The translations under genes and the position numbers were made by a program. A stretch of 64,000 nucleotides of DNA, taken from positions 56,691,617 through 56,755,616 of the forward strand of contig JACSVZ010000002.1 of the NCBI GenBank assembly GCA_014706295.1. The letters run 5' to 3'. The notes beneath the pieces are model-generated. The model saw only the letters and a list, made by a program, of their open reading frames with translations. It ran no database searches and was not told the origin of the DNA. Numbering within the stretch: position 1 is the first letter of the stretch; each line of letters begins with the position of its first letter. Shown here piece by piece: positions 48,379-58,824 of the stretch. Origin of the DNA: Lycocorax pyrrhopterus obiensis. Its lineage: Eukaryota > Chordata > Aves > Passeriformes > Paradisaeidae.

Positions 48379-48962
48379 TGAGTCAAGATTATGAAAAGTT
48401 AAACTTTGGCTAGGAGTTAGAAGCAATTTGTACTGATTAAACCAAACGATAAGTTGGCTAAGTATAGTGCTATTTGCTATTATGTACCTGTCTGAAACTT
48501 TGCTTACAGTAAATAAACTGTCATAAGGACAAAAGGAGCTGATAGAATTATAGCTAGCACCTAGATTGCATGATCAAATACAGGCAGGAGGTATGGACCA
48601 TCTCCAGAAGACTTGCTGAGGCTTGCCCACAATAGAAGGTAGAAAGTTCATGGTGATGAAGAGATCCTTGACTTCATCTTTCAAGACCACTGACTCAAAT
48701 CAAGACCACTGACCCAAATCGAAAAAGGAATTGCACATGCGCGGAGGACTAATAACCTCATTTTAATAAGAAGTGGGGAATGGGGGGTGCTAGAAATATG
48801 TATATTAATAATATGTAACACTTTGTGAAATAAATAGAGGGCAAATAACTGTGTAAGGTGCTGGCAACGTCTCTAGGAGGCGACTCCTGTGCTGCCCGCC
48901 GGCGTAATAAATATACCACTTTCTAACTTTAATTAGTTAGAGAGTTTTTGTCTGTGAATACA
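48379..48962 (+). repeat. 3' LTR of the ERV1 provirus (longer copy)
   Basis: About 584 bp, starting TGAGTCAAGATTATG and ending near GTGAATA. Keeps the poly(A) signal AATAAA at 48906-48911 that the 5' copy lacks. An internal 19-bp direct repeat CAAGACCACTGACTCAAAT/CAAGACCACTGACCCAAAT is present in both LTRs. Confidence 0.85.
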
Positions 48963-49250
48963 GTGATTTTAATGATTCAAAGGTTCTTCTTGATGATGAG
49001 CAATAGGATGAGAGGCAATAGGCAGAAATTGAAACACGGGAAGTTTCACCTGAACATGGAAGGAACTTCTTTACTGTGCAGGTGACTGAGCACTGGAATA
49101 GGTTGTCCAGAGAGGTTGTGAAGACTCCTTCCCTGGGGATATTCAAAAACCATCTGGACATGCTGTAGGGAACCCTATGTGAGCAGGGAGATTGAGCTAG
49201 GTGTCCCACTGTGGTCTTTTCCAGCCTTACCCATTCTGTGATTCTGTGAT

Positions 49251-49661
49251 CCCTGCAAAGCTTGTCTTCCTCAGAGGTCATTCAGATTTGTGGAGTCAGA
49301 GATGCAAGAGCACTTTGGACAGGAGGGATGCATTCAGTAGTGTAGAAGTAGACCTGGAGCACATGCAACATGTTCTTTGCTTCATTCTAGTCTGCAGATA
49401 CTTTTTCAATCATACTTGGGGAAAATGTTTAAGGAAGTAGAGGTAAGGAAGACCACTGTGGTTCATTAAATCTCCACCATGGAGTGTGTCAGCCATGATG
49501 GTTCCAAGTCTTTCCAGAAATAATTCTCAGAATATTCTCTTCTTGGCCTGCTTCATGTACTGCATCTGACCTCCAGCCCTCCAGGCAGGGATAGCAGCAG
49601 CTATAGCATCAGGTCTTGAGACACAGAATAGGAAAACAAAGTCTCCTGTATCTGCGACTGA
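49251..49661. other. Short spacer, nothing recognised
   Basis: No gene or repeat family identified between the CR1 3' end and the next LTR. Confidence 0.35.
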
Positions 49662-49666
49662 TGCTG

Positions 49667-50827
49667 TGAGAGGGACCAATATATATGCCTCAACATATGT
49701 CACAAATAAGGTGAAGAAAATTCCTATTAAAAAACTGTGTTGTCCTGTGCCCCAGAAAGGCTTCACCCGGCAGCCAATCAGGGCAGAGAAAACGTCCATG
49801 ATTACACTGCAATCAGCTCCCCCCCTGCCCCCCCCCCACACTTGCTGGTGAAGGCAAGTACCCGGATGCCTGCGAAAGATGCCCGCGAAAAATGCCTGCC
49901 GCAAATGGGCCCGCGAAGCCGAGTTGGGGGAGGAGTTTGGGGGCGCATAAAAGCAGCTAGCCGCAACACCACGAGATTTTTTTTTTTTTTTGCTTTGGGT
50001 CGCTTGGAGGGTCAACTTGGCCCCTCCTGCTCCCGCATTCCCGCCCTCTTCCCTGTGGTCCTGTTTCCCTGCCCGTGTCTGCTTCGCCCTGCGGCGCCAA
50101 TTCCGGGAACTAGCTTGTCGCCGTGAGGCTCTCGTGCCCGCAGCTGCCGCCTGCACCCAGTTTGCAGCCGCTGCCCGTACCCAGCTCGTGGCCGCTGCCC
50201 GCACTCAACCTGCAGTGGCCGCCGCCCGCATGTAGCCGTGACCTCCACCGCCACCGCGTTCCCCTTGTTGCCCGCGGCAACGAGCCCGGAGCAGAACCCC
50301 GCGGGCATCCAGCCTGCAGCCGCCGCCGCCCGCAGCCACCGCGCCCCGACGCTGAGAGACCGCGGCTGCTCCGGGAGCGCGCCTGCAACCACAGCAGCCT
50401 GTTCCCCGCCGAAGGAAGGAACACGCAGCCTGCTGCTCTTCAAAAATCGCGCCCAGCCTGCACGGAAGCTACGCAAACGCACCGCGGTTCACAACGCGCG
50501 TTCTCCGTCTGCCAGACCGATGCTGACAAATGGCCGGGGTTCTGTGGTAACGCTGTGCCCTGTCTTCTGTTTCTTCCCCCCCCCTCTTTTCTCTCTCTCT
50601 GCTCCTTTTTCCTGTTCCCTTCCCCCCCCCTTTTTTTAATAAGAACACTTTGTTTGTTTGTTTGTTTGTTTGTTTGTTTGTTTGTTTCTCCTTGGGTTTT
50701 TTAATTTTACTTTATTTCAATAAGCGGATCTCCGATATAATATTGCCATGTTAGTGCTTGACTTTTCGTCAGAAAAATCTATCAAAAGAATCCTTCCAGT
50801 CTCCCCCTTTTATAGTGGAACGGGACA
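49667..50827 (+). mobile_element. Long GC-rich solo LTR, 1.16 kb (copy 1)
   Basis: Begins TGAGAGGGACCAAT and ends AACGGGACA, with a perfect 5-bp duplication TGCTG (49662-49666 and 50828-50832). Contains CCAAT (49774-49778), TATA box ATAAAAG (49947-49953), a T15 run, a very GC-rich middle with four 24-bp units (50140-50235), and a (GTTT)n microsatellite at 50649-50687. The long frames on both strands come from the GC-rich repeat and have no protein homology that I recognise. Type by duplication length: ERVL-like. Confidence 0.87.
50140..50235 (+). repeat. Four 24-bp tandem units inside the GC-rich LTR
   Basis: Units begin at 50140, 50164, 50188 and 50212, with a core such as GCAGCCGCTGCCCGTACCCAG. 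Copy 2 of this LTR (57401-58819) has only a single comparable unit, so the array expanded in copy 1 or its source. Confidence 0.75.
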
Positions 50828-50832
50828 TGCTG

Positions 50833-52848
50833 TTAAAGGCAATTTTTGTATTGTTTTTCGTTTCTCAGAGAACAGTAGTCTTTGCAGTGATGCTTTTCTG
50901 TCTGCCTTATAGTCCTTCTGTCTCTGGGAGACAGGCAAGAGGTTTTGAACTTATTCTGTATGTATCCTGTATCATGTGCCTTCAGTAGTTTCTGTGAGCG
51001 AGCTTCCATTATGAGTCTTTGAACATTTCCCCTTATTTGCAAATGCACCATCTGAGTCCTTTAGGTTAAAGTCTCAATGCGTGAAAATCTGTACGTTTCC
51101 ATGATTGAAATTACAGTTTGCATCAGATGGACAGCACAGAAGATAGTGAAGGCAGATAGAAGATAGGCCCACTAGAGGGGAAATGAATGATTAACTCCCT
51201 CAAGTATGGTATATGTTGCTAGAGTTGTTAATATTTTAATACGAAATTCCCACAAGAAGTTATTTCCTTCATTCTGCAATAGCCTGTGAGTTGCAAGGCA
51301 TGAACATATTTACAGAGAGGAGAGAAGAGGCTGCAGAGACCCTACTCACTTGGATTTTTCTTTTACACAAACCCACTTTCTCACAACTAGACTAGTTGAC
51401 AAATGAACTTTTATTTGGTTCAATTGCACTGGTGGAATAGAAATCTCATTACATGCAGACAGGATGCTCCATCTGGTCACCACCACTGTAGGCTTGAAGC
51501 AGAGAAGAGTAATCCCTCCCTGTAGATTTTTTATGTCCTCAAACTCAAAACATCTGTACAATAGATGTGTAGGGTGTTGGTTTTTCAAGGACTTTAACAC
51601 ATTCTCTTTTCTAGCCCAGTTAAAACATATGCTTATGAAGTCCACTGATTTTAATATGAATTAAGGAACACTTCAAGTTAAGGACGAATTCATTGCCTGT
51701 CCGGATATTTTGGCAAATAAGATCCTAAATACTTCAGCATGGAAATTTAACATAACTTTTGATATTTCCCTCATTTGCAAACCACACATACTTGACTAAA
51801 TGAATGTTCCACATGTTGATGACACTTTTGTAAAGAGGCTTCAAAAGATTAATTAAATATTGGAAAGAATTTTATTTCATTATTAAGGTACAGAAGGATT
51901 GTTGTTTTAATGCCAAAGAGAAAATCTCATAGAAGTGGAAAGAAATACAGTCTACTGGTGTCCTTCTCCAGCTTTAGGCCAACATGTCAATACTTCTAAG
52001 ATCCACACTCCCACTCCAAAAAAACCCAACCGACCAACCAACCAACGAATCAACCATCCTGCAGCTTCTGTACAAGTAGAAAGTTTTGTGTACTAGGTTT
52101 GTGCTACACTATTGCAATCCTGTCAGTGAAATGATTAATCACATTTTTCTCACTGCTAAATTAAATCAGAGATCTTTGTTATGCAGTGAGTTAGAGTGAG
52201 GGTGTGAATGCCATCTTCCTGTTGCTAGCAGTTGTTAAATTTGTTGAATTCAGTAAATCTTTTCATACACAATGGAAGGAAGTAGGCTGTCAAAACCTGG
52301 GAGAAAACTAATTTTCTGTTATAAAAACTGGTTTACACTAGCAAGACCATGCCAGCAGAGGAACTCTTTAAAGCATTTAAACCATCTAATTTAAAAAAAC
52401 AACAAACCCAAACCAGGATGCAGTTCACGTGCTGGTAGTATAATTTGGTGATTCTCTATTGCATTCCTTGCTGGTCAGTTGACTTTCATCTATGGATAAG
52501 TTTGCTTTCTGATGAACTGTCTTTATCCTGGGAGGAACTCTGAGAGTTTTTGTTTGGGTTTTTTTCCCCACTGTATGCAGTAGCAGCACAGTTAATGGGA
52601 AGGAAAACAATATCTGTGGAAAAAAACCAAACAAGCTGCTTTCTCTCACTTTCACATTTTTGTATGTCCTTTTATTTAGCACTTCAAGTCTCATACTTCT
52701 GCCTGATTTCTGAAAGCTAAAATGTCTGCCATTATGACACATGCTGTGCCATAATTTATGATGGCATTATTTGCCATGTCTTTTCTTTCCACAGTTAATT
52801 GTCATGGGTTTAGATAAAAGATTTATTTCTACTTGTGATCTTAACTGG
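50833..52848. other. Intergenic DNA, nothing recognised
   Basis: AT-rich. A short CCAA-rich microsatellite lies near 52,030. No gene or repeat family seen. Confidence 0.35.
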
Positions 52849-53598
52849 AATCATAGAATCATAAAGTTGTTAAGGTTGGCAAAGACCTCTAAGATCATGG
52901 AGTCCAACTATTAACCTACACTGCCATGTTCACCACTAAACCATATCCCCAGGTACCACATCCACACACCTTTTGAACACTTTCCAGGGATGGTGATCCC
53001 ACACTTCCCTGGGCAGCCTATTCAGTGATTTTTGCTAATATCCAATCCAAACCTCCCCAGTACAACTTGAGGCCATTTCCTCTCATCCTGTCACTTGATA
53101 CCTGAGAGAAGAGACTGACACCCACATGGCTACAACCTCCGTATGGTAGTTGTAGACACTGATAAGGCTGCCACAGAGCTTACTTTCTCCAGGCTAAATA
53201 CCCCAGCTCCCTCAGCCATTCTTTGTAAGACTTGTGCTCCAGACCTTTCACCAGTTTTGTTGCCCTTCTCTGGACATGCTCCAGCATCTCAATGTCTTTC
53301 TTGTAGTGAGGGGCCCAGAACTGGACACATGATGTGTGCACTCCGAGTGCTGATGGACAATCACTGCCCTAGTCCTGCTGGCCATACTATTTCTGGTACA
53401 GGCCAGGATGCCACTGACTTTCTTGGCCACCAGGGCACAATCTGGCTCACGTTCAGCTGCTGTTCAGCAACACCTGCAGGGCCTTTTCCACGGGGCAACT
53501 TTTCCAGCCACTCTCTTCCCACTCTGCATAGGGTTGTTGTGACCCAAGTGCCAGACCTGGCACTTCGCCTTGTTGATCCTCATACAATCAAATTTCTT
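52849..53598 (-). mobile_element. CR1 LINE, 3' portion, about 750 bp
   Basis: The plus strand opens AATCATAGAATCATAAAG, the reverse complement of the CR1 3' terminus, and continues through the familiar antisense landmarks GACCTCTAAGATCATGGAGTCCAAC, GGGCAGCC, CTTCTCTGGACATGCTCCAGCA and GGGGCCCAGAACTGGACAC. 5'-truncated, non-coding remnant. Confidence 0.88.
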
Positions 53599-55784
53599 GT
53601 GTAAAAGTGTATGCTTGCATTTAATTAAATATAATCAAGCTTTCTAACAAGGAGACCCTTTCAGTGTAGGCAAAATGTTTTTCCTGAATTCATAAAGTGT
53701 ATGTTGGTCTGACACTTGGTTGAATTCTCTCATGCCTTTGTTTTGATTGTCTGTGTTTTCCCATGACTCAGCTTCTTTTTTGAACTGGAATGGTTCTAGT
53801 GTTTTTTCCTGAGGTAAAAAGAGCAAAATCATCAAACCATACTTTTGTTCAGAGTCTCTTTCCAGGATGAAGGGAGCTTCTGCTGTTGTGACTGTATCAC
53901 AAAAAAACCTTGAGTCTGGGTAACTGTACTGGAGCATTTGTACTACAGAAGTTAAATTGATTATAATTTTTTGTTTGGCTATTGAAATAGATCCTGTTTC
54001 TAGAGGGAAATTCTATTCAATTTATTTTCATTAGAGAAATGCAAGCTACACAAAAATGCTAAATTAGTGGTGGGAGTTGAGGGAAGACTGGTGGGGCCTG
54101 GCTGAGATTTTTATAAACACAGTAATTACGGAGAGACAGGGATTTCTAGTCCAATAGAAACAGCCGAGGCTGAATTTCTTGTAAATTTGTTCTCCTTTCC
54201 GTAAAATGTACATTGTATTTTGCAGCTCAACAACCTACTTCAACACTGATACGACTGCTTCAATGTGCTGACTGTTTCTACATTTTAACAAATCCATTTT
54301 ACTGGTGTCAATAAAAAGCTACTGTTCATTTGATTAATACTGAATGTTTTAAGATGTCATAAAACTCAATTTATATAGAAAAGTGTGAAATGTTGCCCAT
54401 AAGGAAGTATTCTACAGTGTTCCCCTGTATCCTCTTCGATGAAGGAAATATTGGATTACTACATACCTCTGAAAAAATGAGACATATTATGGTTCTTCTT
54501 CCTAAGACCAAGGAGTTGTTCCCCAAAATGTCCAACCTATCAAAATTTAAACTTTTACTTTTATACCTAGTTTTTGATAGACGTTTATTACATATATTTT
54601 AAGGGACTATCTTGACCTTGTCCAATGGGCTTCAAGTAACCATTTTTGATTACAATTCCTAGTCAAAGCAAATGCCCTTTGTATCTCCTACATGCTGTTG
54701 CCAGAGTGGTTCAGCTTCTTTTCATAAACCTAAGGCCTTGGAAAGGCCTGCAAAGACAGTTTCAGTTCTTTCTGTGATTTTGTTCAAAAGACATTAAGTT
54801 TGAAACAGCTGCTAAAGTATTTCAGGAAAATAGCTGTTTCTACTGTGTTTTATTATTTTTGATGTGTCCACACAGCCACCCAAGAATAATTACACTAGCA
54901 GGAAAAAAGTAATAAATAGTTATAATCTGTATTTTGATGGCAATTTCATAATTTCTAAAGAATTCCAGACATTTCTTTTAATGTAATTTCTGCAGCACAA
55001 ATTGGGAAAAAACTTATAGGACTGGATAGCCATTGTACATCTAGTTTCTGTTACTGAGGAGCTGACAGACACCATGTGCTGTGACCATCTGCAGAGAAAA
55101 ATGTTGAGATTTTTTGGGTTTGGGGTGTTTTTCTTCTGAGACAAACCATTTTTGCTTTTGGTATCTCAGGCTTGAAGTAACAGAAAGTGCAAGTTACTTC
55201 CAGATAAATGTGGAAATGGTGCTGTTAAAATTGTTCTGTGTAGCATTTAATCGCATGACATATGAGGGATACCCTCTTGAGAAACTGTCTCATTTTAAAT
55301 ATTTGGTGTGCATTAAGGAGCTCATATAAAGCCTGCTGTAATTGGTGTGTGTCTCCCTAGCTTTACTAGCATGCATTAGATTCTCCGTCCTTTCTGAGAT
55401 TTGCTAACAGACTCAGATTCTCTGAAAATGTTAATAATTTGTCTGCCTTTTAACTTGACACATCCTGTGTTAAAATGTTCCTTTAATGGGTGCTCAGAGT
55501 TAAGAAAGGCTACAGAGCTCTTGAACTATCCAAAACAAAAAAGAAAAAAGGCAGCTTATGTTACTTGTTACCCTGATAATGTTTGCCAACTGGTTTTTGC
55601 CTGAAGTCTAACTTTTCTTGATTAAGGTACTCCAAGGCTTTATTGACCCATGGCAGTGACCCAGAGGACAAAGCTGTTGCTGCATGCCAGTTCTTGATGT
55701 GGAGACATCCACATACCAATGTTAACTGCATCTCTCAAAAGTGGATGTGCACTGGAGCTAGTGTTTGGAGCTGAAGTATACAGA
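53599..55784. other. Intergenic DNA, nothing recognised
   Basis: AT-rich; no gene or repeat family seen. Confidence 0.35.
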
Positions 55785-56940
55785 TGTCTTGGTTTGAAAG
55801 ATAGGTGTCTGTCAAGGAAGGCAGGAGCCTCCCCTGAAATGGAAAATGCAACCCGTTCCCTCCGAATTATTATAATTTTGAAATTAAGGGGCTTTCAGGC
55901 AAAGATATGAGGAATAGGAATAACAGCTCTTTACTAATATATATATATGTATGACAAGGCAAACAAACAACAATAACTCTGGCAGTAACAGCAAACAGAA
56001 CCACAAACCCGGTGCCAGCCTCCCTCGGCTGTCAGGCCCTTTCCCCTTTGGTGCAGTTCCAGTCACAGCCGGCAGGGGGCGCTGGTGGCTCCCGGTGAGC
56101 AGGGCAGGTGCGATGGTTCCCCCGCGCCTGCAGGGGGCGCTCTGGAGCGAGCTCGGGGAGCACGCGGTGATGGCGGCTCGGGGTCCCAGGAGGGCTGGGA
56201 GAAAGGCTTCACAGACTCCTGGGCAGCTGATCCCAGTGCCTGGCTGGACCCTCGGGAACAGCAGGCTGGAACAGCAGGGATGAGCACAAATCCTGGGTGG
56301 CAGGCGAGATGTATCAAACTCCGGGGCTGCAGCAGGAACCCTGGGAGGTCTCAGCTAGCAGGGCGTGCGGGGCTACGATGTAGCGAAGGCTCAAAGCAAC
56401 TACAGAGGCAGGGCTGCCGCAGTTCGGCTCCCAGCAGGGCAGGGAAAGGCGGGCTTGGGAATCCTGGGACTTCTCCTTGAGGCACCCGAGCAGATGGTGA
56501 ACAGGTCCCTCTTTTAGTAAGGTGGGGTGGTAGGGTCCCAGTGCAACAGGTGCCCCAGTGAGCAAGCTCCACTCACTGTAGAAGGAAGGCAGTCGAAAAG
56601 CGGAGGCTTGCAGTGCTGATGAATTCCTTCCACCACGATGGCAGCTCTCTTTCCGTCTGGACGCTGAGAACACCAGCCAGCCCCAGGTGTACCCAACCCC
56701 CAGGTGAAAGAGAGTAGCCCCTTGGACCCCTCCCTCTGTGGCCAGGTCTTTTGTTTCTCACAAGCACCCAGCAATTTGTCGCCCTGGCGACATATATGGG
56801 AAAAATTCCTTAAGAGAAAAATAAAAAAACCCAGAAAGGGAAACTCCCCAAACCCCAATAACACTTTAAAACACTTTAAAAGGCAGTACTATTGCAACAC
56901 ACTGTCCCCTGAAGACCCTGTCCTGTTGCAGGCAGAAAAC
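55785..56940 (-). mobile_element. Long ERVL-like LTR with two CTCF-like motifs
   Basis: The plus strand opens TGTCTTGGTTTGAAAG, which on the minus strand is the terminal CTTTCAAACCAAGACA of a songbird LTR type; the LTR at 60806-61697 ends similarly (AAATCAAGACA). Sense text near the 3' end, TTAGTAAAGAGCTGTTATTCC, is a likely poly(A) region. The middle is GC-rich. The 5' limit near 56,900-56,960 is unclear and no duplication of the left flank ACAGA was found on the right. Confidence 0.65.
56067..56145 (+). promoter_or_regulatory. Two CTCF-like motifs, 58 bp apart
   Basis: GCCGGCAGGGGGCGCTGG (core at 56071-56085) and CGCCTGCAGGGGGCGCTCTGG (about 56125-56145) both carry the CAGGGGGCGC core of the vertebrate CTCF site, in the same orientation. 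They lie in the GC-rich middle of an LTR. Binding is inferred from motif alone. Confidence 0.5.
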
Positions 56941-57395
56941 TTTTTTTTTCCCCAGATAGCCTTCAGACAAGGTTCTGTCTTTAAATATTATTTGACTGTT
57001 GTTAGAATAATATGGGCAAAGAACAGCACCATCTCCCGGATGGAAATCCCTTTACTAATTTGATTTAGTACTGGAAATGCTGTACTTCTTATTAAGAAGA
57101 ACAAGCTCCTTTATAACTGTCTTATTTGGGTTATAATTCTCCTCTTCCCAATCTGCCTTTTTGGAATTGTATTATGGTCTGCTCTCACACCAGCTTGGAC
57201 TCTAATTGTCTACTTAGAGGTTGGGCTCTAATTGTCTCATAGTTCAAGTAATGTTAAATCATCTCTGCGACTGGTTGGGTGAATTCCAAGAAAAATGTAA
57301 GCCGCCACAGCTGATTTTGATCCTTTCAATATGGGACCTTTGGCTGATCTGGAATTGTACCAATAACCCAGTCTGATGGTAAAGGTATCCTTTTC
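56941..57395. other. Spacer between LTRs, nothing recognised
   Basis: Contains two near copies of TTGGACTCTAATTGTCT/TTGGGCTCTAATTGTCT about 30 bp apart (57,190-57,240). No family assigned. Confidence 0.35.
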
Positions 57396-57400
57396 TAAGC

Positions 57401-58819
57401 TGAGAGGGACCAATCTGATTTTTATTTATGCCTCAACATATGTTATAGATGAGGTGAAAAATTACTTTAGGGTCTGTACACGTGTTGGGAGCTCTGTCCC
57501 CAGGGAGGCTTCTCCTGGCAGCCAATCAGGGCAGAGAAAGCTTCTACGATTGGGCTGAAAGCAACCTCCCACTTGCTGGTGGGGCAGATGCCCAGATGCC
57601 TGGGAAAAAATGCCCGGGAAATCGGGCTATGGGAGGAGCCTTAACGCATAAAAGCAGTTAACTGCAACACAACCGGGGCCATTTTTCTTTGTCTTGGAGG
57701 GAGTGGGGAGTTTCCTGGACGGTCATCTTGGCCCTCCTTTCCCCCTCACCTTTTCTTCCCTGCCATCCTGCTTCCCTGTCCGCACCTGTCCTGCCCTGCT
57801 TTGCCGCTTCCCCGAGGCAGCTCGTCACCACGACAACCTAGTGCTCCGCTGTTTCCTCGATGGAGCAGACGCTGCCTGCACCCAGCCCGCAGTCGTTGCT
57901 GCTGCCGTGTTTCCTGCGTTATCTGCAGCACCAGCCCGCAGCAGCCCACATTGTTCCATGATGCTGGAGACATGCTGCCACTGTTGCTTGGAAATTGCAC
58001 CCGGCTACTCACAAGAGCTGTGCAGACTCATCGCTGCTTGCAATACACACGCTCCATCTGCTAAGTTGATGCTAGGTGCCCGGGGTACAGCGGTAACAAT
58101 CTGTCCCTGTCTTCTGTTTCTTTCTCCATCTCCCTTTCTCCCTCTCTGCTCTCTTTTCTATCCCCCTTCAGTAGGAACACTGAAAGGGTCAAAATCATTG
58201 TACTTGGGAATGCTTGGGTACACTGAGGCTAGAATAAGATACATTGTAACCAGTGTAGAAGCTAGCTGAATAACTTGGCAAAAGATAGGCAACAAAAGCT
58301 TGCTAGATCCAGTGAAGAAAATGCTGAAACAGCTAGCAAGAGACTGCACATGACTAGAAAAGAAAGGTGAAAAGTGCGAAGTGAGGAAGACGTTTAGCCT
58401 TCACCAAACAACCACCAAGCCTTCCTCAGCGGGACCACCGGGGAGAACTGCACCCTATGTATGCTAATGATAATAATGAGTTCTAAGAAATAGTTTGCAT
58501 AACCACACCTTTTCTAGGGAAAACAATGAATATGCATAAATTGCAACCACACATTGTAAACTGCTGTGTGCCTGGGGTGTGTGCATGTTTGGAGGAGTGA
58601 TCCTCCCAAACCCAGAGTGCTGAATAAAGCAAATACCCACTTCTTGGACTTTGTCTCGGAAGTGTCTCTTGGCCTGGTTTGGGGCGAATCAACACTTACC
58701 CCTCTTTATCAATAAACAGTTCTCAGATATAATATTGCCACCTTTGAGCTTTATTTTCGTCTGAGAAATCTATCAAAAAGAATCCTCCCTGACTCTCCCT
58801 TTTACAGAGGGACGGGACA
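57401..58819 (+). mobile_element. Long GC-rich solo LTR (copy 2), split by another LTR
   Basis: Same family as 49667-50827: starts TGAGAGGGACCAAT, ends GACGGGACA, with CCAAT at 57522-57526, TATA ATAAAAG at 57648-57654 and AATAAA at 58711-58716. Flanking 5-mers are TAAGC (57396-57400) and TAAAC (58820-58824), a duplication with one change. Removing the insert 58181-58695 leaves about 904 bp. Confidence 0.85.
58181..58691 (+). mobile_element. Solo LTR, class I type, 511 bp, nested in the GC-rich LTR
   Basis: Starts TGAAAGGGTCAAAATC and ends GGGGCGAATCA, flanked by a perfect 4-bp duplication ACAC (58177-58180 and 58692-58695); 4 bp is typical of class I ERVs. AATAAA lies at 58623-58628, followed by a U5-like stretch. 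The empty-site sequence is supported by the uninterrupted copy 1 (GAACACTT). Confidence 0.85.
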
Positions 58820-58824
58820 TAAAC

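Larger units (their letters stand above)
41407..48962 (+). mobile_element. Defective class I (ERV1, ERV3/HERV-R-like) provirus, 7.5 kb
   Basis: Order: 5' LTR, Arg-type primer site, 1.2-kb leader, gag matrix piece, protease, truncated RT, RNase H, integrase, env pieces with a nested LTR, 3' LTR. Gammaretroviral-type features are a myristoylable matrix start, an H-x3-H/C-x2-C integrase finger, D-x35-E, a GPF-type C-terminal module and a TM segment ending like ERV3 envelopes. Gag capsid/nucleocapsid and most of the RT palm are deleted, and many stops are present. LTR substitutions are few (about 8 in 530), so insertion is fairly recent. No clean target duplication: CAAGG precedes, GTGAT follows. 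Confidence 0.85.
40590..49250 (+). mobile_element. CR1 LINE, 5'-truncated, split by an ERV1 provirus
   Basis: Left arm about 40590-41406 encodes part of the CR1 reverse transcriptase (VVFLGFSQAFDTVCHG...) and then the conserved 3' portion, with the YADD-containing section deleted near 40,828. The right arm 48963-49250 carries the CR1 3' region and ends in the typical octamer repeat ATTCTGTGATTCTGTGAT. The provirus 41407-48962 lies between them. Stops and deletions make it inactive. The left boundary is approximate. Confidence 0.8.

Noticed and set aside
48373..48963. Clean target duplication for the ERV1 provirus
   Set aside because: Left flank ...ATCAAGG and right flank beginning CAGTGATT share no 4-6 bp repeat at the LTR ends, so none is claimed.
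49527..50204. Minus-strand frame of 225 codons rich in Ala/Arg, and plus-strand frames up to 193 codons at 50123-50704
   Set aside because: They lie in the GC-rich LTR 49667-50827, are built from its 24-bp tandem units, cross the LTR boundary, and share no domain. Copy 2 of the LTR does not preserve the frames.
53143..53604. Plus-strand frame of 153 codons
   Set aside because: It is antisense CR1 (52849-53598).
55951..56864. Frames up to 131 codons on both strands around 56-57 kb
   Set aside because: Located in the GC-rich middle of the LTR at 55785-56940; no conserved protein feature.
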